A stretch of DNA of 64,000 nt from Pseudomonadota bacterium. Its GTDB lineage: Bacteria; Pseudomonadota; Gammaproteobacteria; Burkholderiales; Burkholderiaceae_C. How positions within the stretch are numbered: position 1 is the stretch's first letter; each line of letters starts with the position of its first letter. A program made the translations under genes and the position numbers. Under the pieces are notes generated by a model. It was not told the origin of the DNA. It did not search any database and saw nothing but the letters and a program-made list of their open reading frames with translations. The stretch spans positions 1-64,000 of the forward strand of contig JAKOZT010000137.1 of assembly GCA_029779845.1 (NCBI GenBank), written 5' to 3'. Positions 53,121-61,697 of the stretch are shown piece by piece.

Positions 53121-54062
53121 TCAGACGGCGGCAGCCAGCTCGGGCACGGCGCTGAACAGGTCGGCCTCGAGCCCGTAGTCGGCGATGCCGAAGATCGGCG
53201 CCTCGGGATCCTTGTTGATCGCGACGATCACCTTCGAGTCCTTCATGCCCGCCAGGTGCTGGATGGCGCCCGAGATGCCCGCCGCGATGTACAGCTGCGG
53301 CGCGACGATCTTGCCGGTCTGCCCGACCTGCAGGTCGTTGGGCGCGTAGCCGGCATCGACCGCGGCGCGGCTGGCGCCGATGGCGGCGCCCAGCTTGTCG
53401 GCCAGCGGCACCAGCACCGCGTCGAACTTCTCCGCGCTGCCCAGCGCGCGGCCGCCCGACACGACGATCTTCGCGCTGGTCAGGTCGGGGCGCTCGCTCT
53501 TGACGATGGACGCGCCGACGAAGCGCGAGCGCTCGCCCGCCGCCACGGCCGCGATCGCCTCGACGCCGGCGCTGCCGCCGCCGGCGGCCGCGTCGAAGCA
53601 GGTGCTGCGCACCGTGAGCACCTTGACCGCGTCGCGGCTGCGCACCGTGGCGATCGCGTTGCCGGCGTAGATGGGGCGCTCGAAGGTGTCGGCGCCGACG
53701 ATGCGGCTGACCTCGCTGATCTGGGCCGCGTCGAGCCGGGCCGCCACGCGCGGCGCGACGTTCTTGCCGCTCGCCGTGGCCGCGAACAGGATGTGGCTGT
53801 AGCCGCCGGCGACGGCCAGCACCTGGGCCGCCAGGCTCTCGGCCAGGCCGTGGGCGAGGCCTTCCGCGTCGGCCAGCAGAACCCTGGCCACGCCTTCCGC
53901 CGCGGCGGCCTCGCGCGCCGCGCCTTCGGCGCCGTGCCCCATCACCAGCACGTGCACCTGCCCGTTGCCGAACAGGCTCAGTTCCTTGGCGGCGGTGATG
54001 GTGTGGAGGGTGGCCTTGTTCAGGCTCAGGTTGTCGTGTTCGGCAACGACGAGTGCGGTCAT
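53121..54062 (-). CDS. etfA: Electron transfer flavoprotein alpha subunit
   Basis: A 313-residue FAD-binding subunit of ETF, which accepts electrons from the acyl-CoA dehydrogenases and delivers them to ETF-quinone oxidoreductase. The C-terminal FAD signature [20 protein letters not shown] (near 244-263) and [20 protein letters not shown] are complete. The N-terminal domain starts [20 protein letters not shown]. It lies 17 bases after etfB in an operon headed by the AtuA-family gene, so this ETF is probably dedicated to the four local dehydrogenases. Confidence 0.95.
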   Translation of the reverse strand: MTALVVAEHDNLSLNKATLHTITAAKELSLFGNGQVHVLVMGHGAEGAAREAAAAEGVARVLLADAEGLAHGLAESLAAQVLAVAGGYSHILFAATASGKNVAPRVAARLDAAQISEVSRIVGADTFERPIYAGNAIATVRSRDAVKVLTVRSTCFDAAAGGGSAGVEAIAAVAAGERSRFVGASIVKSERPDLTSAKIVVSGGRALGSAEKFDAVLVPLADKLGAAIGASRAAVDAGYAPNDLQVGQTGKIVAPQLYIAAGISGAIQHLAGMKDSKVIVAINKDPEAPIFGIADYGLEADLFSAVPELAAAV

Positions 54063-54079
54063 GGGAGTCGGCTCCTTTT

Positions 54080-54829
54080 TCAGATCAGCTTGGCTTCGTT
54101 TCTGAGCTTGTCCACCAGCGTGGCGACGTCCGGCACCTTGATGCCGCCCTTGCGCCCCGGCGGCTCGGCGACCGCGAGCGTCTCCAGGCGCGGCGCGACG
54201 TCCACGCCCAGCGCGTCGGGCGTCGTGGTCTCGAGCGGCTTCTTCTTGGCTTTCATGATGTTGGGCAGCGTCACGTAGCGCGGCTCGTTCAGGCGCAGGT
54301 CGGCGGTCACCACCGCGGGCAGGCCCAGCGACAGCGTCTCCAGACCGCCGTCGACCTCACGCGTGACCTTGGCCCGGCCATCGGCCACTTCGATCTTCGA
54401 CGCGAAGGTGGCCTGCGGCCAATCGGCCAGCGCGGCGAGCATCTGGCCGGTCTGGTTGGCGTCATCGTCGATCGCCTGCTTGCCGAGGATCACCAGGCCC
54501 GGCTGTTCCTTGTCGGCGATCGCCTTCAGCAGCTTGGCGACGGCCAGCGGCTGCAGCTCGGCATCGGTCTGCACGAGGATGGCGCGGTCCGCGCCGATCG
54601 CCAGCGCGGTGCGCAGCGTCTCCTGGCACGGCGCGACGCCGCAGGAGACCGCGACCACCTCGGTGGCCGCGCCGGCTTCCTTCAGGCGCACCGCGGCTTC
54701 CACGGCGATCTCGTCGAAGGGGTTCATGCTCATCTTCACGTTGGCGAGATCCACGCCGCTGCGGTCCGACTTCACCCGGACCTTCACGTTGTAGTCCACC
54801 ACCCGTTTCACGGCGACGAGAACACGCAT
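54080..54829 (-). CDS. etfB: Electron transfer flavoprotein beta subunit
   Basis: A 249-residue ETF beta subunit with [20 protein letters not shown] at the start, the conserved [19 protein letters not shown] segment, the AMP-binding [17 protein letters not shown] and the recognition-loop region [15 protein letters not shown]. The ATG at 54829 gives the typical start; a TTG six bases earlier is unlikely. It is placed 34 bases after the AtuA-family gene and before etfA. Confidence 0.95.
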   Translation of the reverse strand: MRVLVAVKRVVDYNVKVRVKSDRSGVDLANVKMSMNPFDEIAVEAAVRLKEAGAATEVVAVSCGVAPCQETLRTALAIGADRAILVQTDAELQPLAVAKLLKAIADKEQPGLVILGKQAIDDDANQTGQMLAALADWPQATFASKIEVADGRAKVTREVDGGLETLSLGLPAVVTADLRLNEPRYVTLPNIMKAKKKPLETTTPDALGVDVAPRLETLAVAEPPGRKGGIKVPDVATLVDKLRNEAKLI

Positions 54830-54863
54830 GTTCAATCTTCCTCTCGAGTCGAATCCAGGAAAT

Positions 54864-56669
54864 TCACAGCGCGGCGGCGATCGAGGCCGGCACGCGGATG
54901 GGCAGGTCCAGCAGGATCTGCGCGTTGCCCTTGCCGAGCGGATCGAAGCGCGCCGATGCCGGGCCGCCGCCCGCCAGCGCGTCGTGCAGCAGCAGGTTCA
55001 TCGAATGCGTGCCCGGCAGGTAGAAGCGCTCGACGCGCGTGCAGTCGAAGTGCGCGAAGCGCGCCTTCACGACTTCCGGCGTCAGCTGCTGCCAGATCAG
55101 CGGCAGCCATTCGGGCCGGCGCGCGGCGAGGCCGATGTTGGCGATGTTGCCCTTGTCGCCGCTGCGGCCCCAGGCCAGCTTGATCAGGGGCAGCTCGATC
55201 AGCGCCTCGCCGGGCGGGGCCGTCCAGGGCGGCGGCGCTTCGGGCAGCGCCACGGGGGCGGGCGCGGCGCCGCTCGCCGGCGCGGCAGCGGGAATGTCCA
55301 CAGCTGCCGGCGGCGCGCCGTCCAGGGCCACCTGCACCGACACGCGCGACTTGTCGACCAGGAACGAGAACGGCTTGATCAGCGGCGAGGGCGACGGGCG
55401 GCCGCCGGCCGGCATCGTCGTGCCCGGCGACCACGAGGTGCCCGAGGGCGCGATCTCGCGCGCGAAGATCTCGAGCGCTTCCTTGCGCGCATGGTCCGCG
55501 ACCACGCGCACCATCACCTCGCGCGCGTCGGCCGCGCGCGAATGGGCGCCGTACAGCGCCTCGCAGCCGAACAGCTCGATCTGCACGCGCGTGAAGTCGG
55601 GCAGTCCGGCGCCGCGCAGGATGTCGCGCATCCGCGCCACGATGGACTCGCCGGTGCGCCGCGCCTTGCGCGCCGCATCGGTGCCGACGATCACCATCAT
55701 CCCGGCGCAGCGGTAGCCGTCGAGCTGCGTGGCCGAGACCTTGTAGCTCGCGCCCGGGGCGTGCCCTCTCGCGCCGTGCACGCGCACGCGCTCGGGCGAG
55801 GCCTGCTCGACGCGCACGTCGCGGAAGTCGCAGCTCACGTCGGGCAACAGGTACGCGCCCGGGTCGCCGATCTCGTAGAGCATCTGCTCGACGACGCAGG
55901 CGCGCTCGACCAAGCCGCCCGTGCCGGGCGCCTTGAGCAGCTCGAAGCTGCCGTCGGCCGCGCATTCGACGATGGGGTAGCCGATGTGCGGCCAGTCGGG
56001 AACGCGCTCCCAGTCGGTGAACAGCCCGCCGGTGGCCTGGCAGCCGCACTCGATGATGTGGCCCGCCAGGCTGCCGCCGGCCAGCGCGTCGAGATCGTGT
56101 GCCGACCAGCCGAACTCGTGGATCAGCGCGCCCAGCGTCACGGCGCTGTCCACGCCGCGCCCGGTGACGACGATGTCCGCCCCCAGCGCCAGCGCGCGCG
56201 CGACCGGGAACGCGCCCAGGTAGGCGTTGGCGCTGAGCACCTGCTCGGGCAGCGCGGCGCCGCTGAACATGTCGCGCATGCCTTCCTGCCGCAGCTGCGG
56301 CATCAGGCCGGCGATGTCGTCGCCCAGCACGACGGCGATGCGCGGCGACAGGCCCAGCGACGCGGCCACGCCGCGCAGCGCCTGCGCGCAGGCCTGCGGG
56401 TTGATGCCGCCCGCGTTGGCGATGACCTTGATGCCCCGCTGCATTGCCGCCGGCAGGCATTCGCGCATCGCGATTTCGACGAAGTCGGTCGCGTAGCCCG
56501 TGCCCGGCTTCTTGCGCTCGGCGGCGGCCAGGATGGCCATCGTGGTTTCGGCCAGGTAGTCGAACACCAGGTAGTCGATCAGGCCGGAGTGCACCAGCTG
56601 CGGCGCACCCACCATGCTGTCGCCCCAGAAGCCCGAGGCTCCGCCAATCCGGACCACCTTTCTCTTCAT
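54864..56669 (-). CDS. AtuA family protein (DUF1446)
   Basis: A 601-residue member of the acyclic terpene utilisation protein A family. The DUF1446 domain occupies about residues 1-445 ([61 protein letters not shown]). An Ala/Pro-rich linker (about 455-490) joins it to the C-terminal ferredoxin-like domain ([40 protein letters not shown]). The fold resembles acyl-CoA-binding or transferring proteins; the reaction is unknown even for AtuA. It heads the etfBA operon. The conserved 24-base motif lies 74 bases upstream. ATG at 56669 starts directly on the conserved domain; the upstream extension was rejected. Confidence 0.88.
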   Translation of the reverse strand: MKRKVVRIGGASGFWGDSMVGAPQLVHSGLIDYLVFDYLAETTMAILAAAERKKPGTGYATDFVEIAMRECLPAAMQRGIKVIANAGGINPQACAQALRGVAASLGLSPRIAVVLGDDIAGLMPQLRQEGMRDMFSGAALPEQVLSANAYLGAFPVARALALGADIVVTGRGVDSAVTLGALIHEFGWSAHDLDALAGGSLAGHIIECGCQATGGLFTDWERVPDWPHIGYPIVECAADGSFELLKAPGTGGLVERACVVEQMLYEIGDPGAYLLPDVSCDFRDVRVEQASPERVRVHGARGHAPGASYKVSATQLDGYRCAGMMVIVGTDAARKARRTGESIVARMRDILRGAGLPDFTRVQIELFGCEALYGAHSRAADAREVMVRVVADHARKEALEIFAREIAPSGTSWSPGTTMPAGGRPSPSPLIKPFSFLVDKSRVSVQVALDGAPPAAVDIPAAAPASGAAPAPVALPEAPPPWTAPPGEALIELPLIKLAWGRSGDKGNIANIGLAARRPEWLPLIWQQLTPEVVKARFAHFDCTRVERFYLPGTHSMNLLLHDALAGGGPASARFDPLGKGNAQILLDLPIRVPASIAAAL

Positions 56670-56742
56670 TCGCTGCGCTCCAATGGCCACACCTGTACGT
56701 GCGTGGCGGACTGCAGGCATCTTCGGCCAGGGCTGCCTCCCT

Positions 56743-56766
56743 GTCTTGCCGAAATTGGCTGCAAGC
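56743..56766 (-). promoter_or_regulatory. Shared 24-bp motif, copy 3
   Basis: Plus-strand reading begins GTCTTGCCGAAATT and ends GGCTGCAAGC, 74 bases before the AtuA-family/etfBA operon. It is 19 of 24 identical to copy 1 and 18 of 24 to copy 2; 17 positions are invariant in all three. Confidence 0.6.
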
Positions 56767-56781
56767 CCGCGGCCTCCGAGT

Positions 56782-56970
56782 TCAGCGCCCCGCCCCCAGG
56801 TGCTCCTCGAAGAACGGCACCAGCCGCTTCAGCGCTTCGCCCGTGGGCCCGGGCCGGTCGCAGAGGTCGTAGTGGCTGGCACCCTCGACGACCTGCAAGC
56901 TCTTGTGGCTCGAGCGGGCGCGATTGAACAGCTCGAAGCCGTCGCGGTACGGGCCGAAGGCGCGGATCAA
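56782..56970 (-). pseudogene. Alpha/beta-hydrolase C-terminal fragment
   Basis: About 60 codons ending at a stop, reading FGPYRDGFELFNRARSSHKS, LQVVEGASHYDLCDRP and ALKRLVPFFEEHLG. The catalytic His of the alpha/beta-hydrolase fold sits in GASHYDL. Upstream of about 56970 the homology ends and AbiE-type sequence on the other strand begins, so the 5' two thirds were replaced. It was presumably once expressed next to the AtuA-family operon. Confidence 0.65.
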
Positions 56971-57106
56971 GGTGGCCCGGCTGGCCCATGCGTTCAGCGA
57001 AGAACTGGACCTGCCCTGGGCAGCACTGGCGCGCCGCCACAGCGAACGCCTGGGCGGCGGGCGGCGATGGGTGCCAGCCACCAAGACCGGCGAACGGCTC
57101 AACTGA
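56961..57106 (+). pseudogene. AbiEi-like antitoxin C-terminal remnant
   Basis: About 48 codons (KVARLAHAFSEELDLPWAAL, ARRHSERLGGGRRWVP, ending KTGERLN) similar in pattern to the C-terminal region of AbiEi-type antitoxins, placed directly before an AbiEii-type toxin remnant as in AbiE operons. The N-terminal winged-helix part is missing. The family call rests on a short match and on the neighbour. Confidence 0.45.
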
Positions 57107-57116
57107 AGCGGCCATC

Positions 57117-57844
57117 GTGAACGCCGGCTACGTCCGCACTGTGCAGCTGCTGTTGGCCATGGCCCCGGCGATATTCGACACACCCGCCTTTGCCATGAAG
57201 GGTGGACGGCTCTCAACCTGTTCCTGCAGGACATGCCTCGGCTGTCTGTGGACATCGACGTCGTCTTCGTCCCCCGCGAGCTGCCGCGCGAAGAAGCACT
57301 GCGCGCCATCGGCGACGAACTGGCAGCGGCCCAAGCCCGGGGTCGAGGCACAGGGGTTCGCGGCCACCCTTCGCAAGTCCAAGGAGGGCAACGAAGCCAA
57401 GCTGTCCGTCAGCAGCGACAGCACCCGAGGGATCTCTTCGACGTGCAGTTGATGCTGGCCGGCGGCGGATGGAGCGAAGCCCTGCTGGACTACTTCGTGG
57501 TCTACCTCGCCGGGCACAACCGGCCGACCCACGAGGTGTTGTTTCCGACCGAGAAGCCACTTGAAGCGGTGTTCGAGAACGAGTTCGCAGGCATGACTTC
57601 AGCGGTTGTCGGTCCGGACGAGCTGATGCACGAGCTGCCGCGTGCCTTGCAGCCTCGGCACCGCCAGTTCCTGCTGTCGATGGTGCGTGCCGAGCCGGAG
57701 TGGAAATTGCTGCCGCATGCGCACATCGCTCAACTGCCCGCGCTGCAGTGGAAGCTTCACAACCTGGCGAAGCTCAAGAGGAACGCCGACAAGTTCAGGC
57801 AGCAGCACGACGAACTGACTGCGCGCCTGGAGCGTGCGACCTAG
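57117..57844 (+). pseudogene. AbiEii-type nucleotidyltransferase toxin, frameshifted and deleted
   Basis: Remains of a type IV toxin-antitoxin nucleotidyltransferase. From GTG 57117 the frame reads YVRTVQLLLAMAPAIFD and FAMKGG, then a one-base loss near 57205 shifts it. LNLFLQDMPRLSVDIDVVFV continues in the next frame with the catalytic S-DID acidic pair. Near 57340 the original frame resumes (VEAQGFAATLRKSKEGNEAK). After SDST a stretch of about 70 residues is missing, and RDLFDVQLMLAGGGW and LAGHNRPTHEVLFP follow to the stop at 57844. The gene cannot make a working toxin. Confidence 0.8.
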
Positions 57845-57919
57845 GCTCGCGCAGGGCGCAATCCGACGCTTGGGCTCATAACCTTCTCGAACAACAAGAA
57901 CAACTCAGGCATAGTTGAG

Positions 57920-57943
57920 CGCCACCCCGATGGGTGGCGTTTT
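57920..57943 (+). terminator. Rho-independent terminator
   Basis: A perfect stem CGCCACCC / GGGTGGCG with a CGAT loop followed by TTTTGCTTT, behind the AbiE remnant. It also separates it from the convergent SDR operon. Confidence 0.85.
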
Positions 57944-57987
57944 GCTTTGTGGCCCAAGTCTGGCCCCCGCGTGGATCGGACGGCGGC

Positions 57988-58731
57988 TCAATTCGTCAGG
58001 AAGCCGCCGTCCACCGCCACGGTCTGGCCCGTCACGAACGCGGCATCGTCGGACGCGAGGAACAGCGCAGTGCGCGCCACGTCGTCGACGGTCGCGAGGC
58101 GGCCGAGCGGAAAACGCGTCAGCACCCGGTCGCGCACCGCCGGGGTCATGAACTCGCTGACCATCCCGGTCTCGACCACCCCCGGCGAGATCGCGTTCAC
58201 GCGTACGCCGTGCGGGCCGAGTTCGCGGGCCAGGCCCGAGGTCATCGCGACGACGGCAGCCTTCGTCGCGCCGTACCACACGTTGCCCACCGCGCCGCCG
58301 CCGCGCACCGACGACACCGACGCGATGTTGACGATCGCGCCGCGCCGCCGAGCCATCATCGCCGGCGAGATCGCCTGCACGCAATTGAAGATGCCGACGA
58401 CGTTGACGTCGAGCATCGCGCCGAAGTCGGCGTGCGACGTGGCCGCGAAGCCGCCTTGTGTCATGCGCCCCGCGTTGTTGACCAGCACGTCGATCGCGCC
58501 GTGTTCGTGCACCACCCGCGCGACGACGTCGGCGACCTGGGCCGCGTCGCGCACATCCATGCCGTAGGCGTGTGCGGCACCGCCGAGCGCCGCCGCCGTG
58601 CTGCGCGCCCCGGCAGCATCGAGATCGGTGACGACGGCGACGTGGCCCTTGCCGGCGAACGCCTGCGCGATGCACCGGCCGATGCCTCGCGCCGCACCCG
58701 TGACCAGCACCACCCGGCCCGTTGCGCTCAT
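57988..58731 (-). CDS. SDR family oxidoreductase
   Basis: A 247-residue classical short-chain dehydrogenase/reductase. The cofactor motif is TGAARGIG (residues 12-19), with an Asp in TDLDAAG suggesting NAD preference, NNAG at about 86-89, and the catalytic YGATK with an upstream Ser. It ends ALFLASDDAAFVTGQTVAVDGG in the standard way. It probably oxidises or reduces a hydroxyacyl or alcohol intermediate of the BKACE pathway. The ATG overlaps the stop of the aldehyde dehydrogenase gene. It is the last gene of the three-gene operon. Confidence 0.92.
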   Translation of the reverse strand: MSATGRVVLVTGAARGIGRCIAQAFAGKGHVAVVTDLDAAGARSTAAALGGAAHAYGMDVRDAAQVADVVARVVHEHGAIDVLVNNAGRMTQGGFAATSHADFGAMLDVNVVGIFNCVQAISPAMMARRRGAIVNIASVSSVRGGGAVGNVWYGATKAAVVAMTSGLARELGPHGVRVNAISPGVVETGMVSEFMTPAVRDRVLTRFPLGRLATVDDVARTALFLASDDAAFVTGQTVAVDGGFLTN

Positions 58732-60182
58732 GCAGCCCGCGTGCGAGCGAACAGCTCGCCGAAGATTTCTTGTTCGCTCGGCACGCGCTCGGCGATCGGC
58801 CGGCTGACCCGGGTGATGTTCAGGTAGTGGCGGTAGTTCATGTTCTCGCAGAAGTTGTTCCTGCCCCAGGTGCCGCAACCCATCGAGAGCGAAAACGGCA
58901 AGCCGTTGTCGAAGCTGCCGCCGGTGGCGATGCAGTGGGCCTGGTTGACGATCACGCGCGAGACCGGCAGCGTCTGCCCGAGCAGGAGCGCGCGCTCGTC
59001 GCGCGTGCCGTGCAGGCCGACCGAATGGCCGGCCCCTTCGTAGGCATACACACGCGCGACGATGCGCACCGCATCGTCGAAGTCGCGCGCGCGGTACAGC
59101 GTCAGCACCGGGCTGAGTTTTTCGCCCGAGAACGGATGTTCGCGGCCGGCCCGGGCGTCGTACCCCTCTTCGACGAGCAGGATGCGCGGCTTCATCCGCG
59201 CGATCTCGGCGAGGCCGGCCCGCTCGGCGATCACCGCGGCCGACTGGCCGATCACCGCCGGCGACAGTCTTCCGTCGGGCCACATCAGGGCCTGCAGCCT
59301 TTGCTTCCGGCCCGCATCGAGCAGCGCGGCGCCGCGCCGGGCCAGCGCGGCGAGCATCGCGTCGTACGCCGCGTCGACGACCACGAGGCTGTTCTCCGAC
59401 GAGCAGCTGGTCGCGTTGTCGAAGGTCTTCGACTTCAGCACCCGCTCGGCCGCGAGTTCCACGTCGGCGGTCTCGTCGACGATGCCGGCGACGTTGCCCG
59501 CGCCGACGCCGAAGGCCGGCGTGCCGCTCGCGTAGGCCGAGCGCACGTTGGCTTGCGAGCCGGTCGCGACGACGAGGTCGCAGCGCTTCATCAGCTCGGC
59601 GGTCGACTGCTTGTTCACCGGCGCCGGCAGCAGTTGCACCAGGCCGCGCGCGACCGCCGCCGGCATGCCGATGCGATCGAGCTGCGCGTGGATGAAGCCG
59701 ATCAGCCGCGCGCACGTCGACCAGCCTTTCGGCGACGGCGCGACGATCACCGCGTTGCGGCCTTTCAGCGCGTTGATGATCTTGTTGGCCGGCGTCGCGC
59801 CCGGGTTGGTCGACGGCGTGATCGCGCAGACGACGCCGACCGGCCGCGCGATTTCGACAATGCCGGTGGCCGGATCCTCCGAGATCACGCCGACCGAACG
59901 CGCACCTTTCAGGTCGCGCAGCAGCCCGAAGGTCTTGCGATGGTTCTTCGCGATCTTGTCCGCCACGTTGCCGATGCCGGTGTCGGCCACCGCCAGTTCG
60001 GCCAGTTCGCGGTTGCGCCCCGGCTCGATGACCGCCCAGCCGGCCGCCGCCACGGCCAGGTCCACCTCCGCCTGCGACCAGGTCTCGAACACGCCCTGCG
60101 CCGCGCGTGCGAGGTCGACCAGTCGTTCGATCTCCGACCACGAAGTCGTGGGCATCGCGCCCGGCGACACCGCGGCCGTCAT
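58728..60182 (-). CDS. CoA-acylating aldehyde dehydrogenase (sulfoacetaldehyde dehydrogenase-like)
   Basis: A 484-residue ALDH-superfamily protein of the acylating type. The catalytic Cys lies in FDNATSCSSENS (near 260), the nucleotide-binding PVGVVCAITPSTNP is near 117, and the ending FCENMNYRHYLNITRVSRPI is typical of EutE/SauS-like enzymes that convert an aldehyde plus CoA to acyl-CoA with NAD(P). It overlaps the BKACE stop (ATGA) and the SDR start. With BKACE and SDR it probably processes the CoA or aldehyde product of beta-keto acid cleavage. The substrate is not defined; no sulfonate genes are nearby. Confidence 0.9.
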   Translation of the reverse strand: MTAAVSPGAMPTTSWSEIERLVDLARAAQGVFETWSQAEVDLAVAAAGWAVIEPGRNRELAELAVADTGIGNVADKIAKNHRKTFGLLRDLKGARSVGVISEDPATGIVEIARPVGVVCAITPSTNPGATPANKIINALKGRNAVIVAPSPKGWSTCARLIGFIHAQLDRIGMPAAVARGLVQLLPAPVNKQSTAELMKRCDLVVATGSQANVRSAYASGTPAFGVGAGNVAGIVDETADVELAAERVLKSKTFDNATSCSSENSLVVVDAAYDAMLAALARRGAALLDAGRKQRLQALMWPDGRLSPAVIGQSAAVIAERAGLAEIARMKPRILLVEEGYDARAGREHPFSGEKLSPVLTLYRARDFDDAVRIVARVYAYEGAGHSVGLHGTRDERALLLGQTLPVSRVIVNQAHCIATGGSFDNGLPFSLSMGCGTWGRNNFCENMNYRHYLNITRVSRPIAERVPSEQEIFGELFARTRAA

Positions 60183-61006
60183 GCGGCGAGCCCGAGCAGC
60201 TGCCGGGCCTCGGCCGGCGTCGCGGCGCGCCGGCCGAAACCTGCGGCCGCATCCACGACCTTCTTCACCAGCTCGGCGTTGCTCACCGCCAGACGCGCCG
60301 AGTCGAACTTGATGTTGTCCTCCAGACCGGTACGGACGTGGCCGCCGGTTTCGAGGCACCACTGGTTCACCTCCCACTGGAAGCGGCCGGTACCCGCGGC
60401 CACCCAGGTCGCATCGGGCAGCACCTCGGCCAGTTCGGCGCGCAGGAAGTCGAACACACGGCGGCGCGCCGGCAGCGCGTTGGCAATGCCGAGCACGAAC
60501 TGCACATGCAGCGGCCCCTTCAGCAGGCCCTTCTTCGCCAGGCCCGCCGCGTTGTAGAGCATCGCCAGGTCGAACACCTCGATCTCGGGCTTGATGTCGA
60601 GCTCCAGCATGGAGCGTGCGAGCCCTTCGACGAAGTCCGGCGGATTCTCGTAGACGCCGGCCGGGAAATTCACCGACCCGGTCGCGAGCGAGGCCATGTC
60701 GGGACGCAGGCACAGCATCGCGCCGCGCGCGGCCTGGTCGCGGCCGCGGCCACCGGTCGAGAACTGGATGATCATGCCCGGGCAGTGCTTGCGCACGCCC
60801 TCCTGGACCTGCGCGAACAGCTCCGGGTCCGAGCTCGGACTCTCGTCCGGCGCCCGCACGTGGATGTGCACCAGCGACGCCCCGGCCTCGAAGGCCTCGT
60901 GGGTCGATTCGATCTGCTCCGACGGCGTCACCGGAACGGCGGGCGTGTCCTTCTTGCGGGGCAGTGCGCCGGTAATGGCCACGGTGATGATGACGGGTTC
61001 AGTCAC
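60179..61006 (-). CDS. Beta-keto acid cleavage enzyme (BKACE, DUF849)
   Basis: A 275-residue zinc enzyme of the BKACE family, which condenses a beta-keto acid with acetyl-CoA and releases acetoacetate plus a new CoA ester. The zinc ligands His47 and His49 are in LVHIHVRAPDE, and the conserved NFPAGVYENPPDFVEGLA, EIEVFDLAM and GLEDNIKF segments follow. Starts at a GTG with an AGGAG ribosome-binding site. It is the first gene of the operon with the acylating aldehyde dehydrogenase and SDR, and divergent from accB across a repeat-rich control region. Confidence 0.92.
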   Translation of the reverse strand: MTEPVIITVAITGALPRKKDTPAVPVTPSEQIESTHEAFEAGASLVHIHVRAPDESPSSDPELFAQVQEGVRKHCPGMIIQFSTGGRGRDQAARGAMLCLRPDMASLATGSVNFPAGVYENPPDFVEGLARSMLELDIKPEIEVFDLAMLYNAAGLAKKGLLKGPLHVQFVLGIANALPARRRVFDFLRAELAEVLPDATWVAAGTGRFQWEVNQWCLETGGHVRTGLEDNIKFDSARLAVSNAELVKKVVDAAAGFGRRAATPAEARQLLGLAA

Positions 61007-61055
61007 GTTGTCTCCTTGTGAGGCTGCTCTGCGCGCCCGGGATGGTCTCGCAAAA

Positions 61056-61148
61056 TTTCATTCATCGAACTAGAAGTTTCATTATTGCGCTGCGCCGGAA
61101 AACCGTGCAAGAATTTCATTGATCGATTCAGACATTTCGTTGATCGAA
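61056..61148. promoter_or_regulatory. Divergent control region with four 14-bp repeats (IclR-like operators)
   Basis: TTTCATTCATCGAA (61056), a weaker TTTCATTATTGCGC (61077), TTTCATTGATCGAT (61114) and TTTCGTTGATCGAA (61135). Each pair is spaced exactly 21 bases, two helical turns. One pair lies on the BKACE side and the other on the accB side. The last copy is palindromic at its ends (TTTCG / CGAAA). The arrangement suggests a dimeric regulator, perhaps IclR-type, controlling both operons; no regulator gene is in the window. Confidence 0.7.
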
Positions 61149-61184
61149 ATTCTGCAAGCACCACGCCACAACAGGAAACCCTCA

Positions 61185-61688
61185 GTGAGCAGCAAGCCCC
61201 TCGACTTCCAGGACGTTCTTCAACTCGTCGAACTGATCGAGTCCTCATCGAACTTCAGCGAGATCCGCCTGCGTACCGGCGACGTCGAAGTCGAACTGCG
61301 CCGGCACGGCGCGGCATCGCTGGCGGCACCGACTGCATCGCCCGCGGCGGCACCGGCCGCGGCCGCGCCGCCGCGCGAAGCGCCGCCCGCGGCGGCCGCT
61401 CCTTCGTCCGCGCCTGCGGCCGCGAAGCCCTTCGAGCTGAGCGCCGGCAGCACGCTGGTCGCGGCGCCGATGGTCGGCACCGTCTACCGCGCGCCCGAAC
61501 CCCAGGCCAGGCCGTTCGTCGAGGTGGGCCAGGCGATCGCGAAAGGCGACACGCTGTGCATCATCGAGGTGATGAAGCTGATGAACTCCATCAGCGCCGA
61601 GTGCTCGGGGGTGATCAGCGACATCCTGATCGCCGACGGGCAGGCCGTTCAGCACGGGCAGGGTCTGTTCGTGATCTCGCCCCGCTGA
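61185..61688 (+). CDS. accB: Biotin carboxyl carrier protein (AccB-like)
   Basis: A 167-residue biotin carrier. The N-terminal helical part (SKPLDFQDVLQLVELIESSS), an Ala/Pro-rich linker (about 45-85) and the biotinyl domain with EVMKLMN carrying the biotin Lys at 131 are as in AccB of acetyl-CoA carboxylase. Next to accC and an oxaloacetate-decarboxylase-like carboxyltransferase, it may serve a three-component carboxylase rather than fatty-acid synthesis. The GTG at 61185 was chosen for its AGGAAA site; the ATG at 61119 lies within the operator repeats and is rejected. Confidence 0.88.
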   Translation: MSSKPLDFQDVLQLVELIESSSNFSEIRLRTGDVEVELRRHGAASLAAPTASPAAAPAAAAPPREAPPAAAAPSSAPAAAKPFELSAGSTLVAAPMVGTVYRAPEPQARPFVEVGQAIAKGDTLCIIEVMKLMNSISAECSGVISDILIADGQAVQHGQGLFVISPR

Positions 61689-61697
61689 GCGCCCGCC

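Noticed and set aside
61119-61184. Upstream ATG start of accB
   Set aside because: It would put coding sequence across the operator repeats and lacks a ribosome-binding site; the GTG at 61185 has AGGAAA at proper distance.
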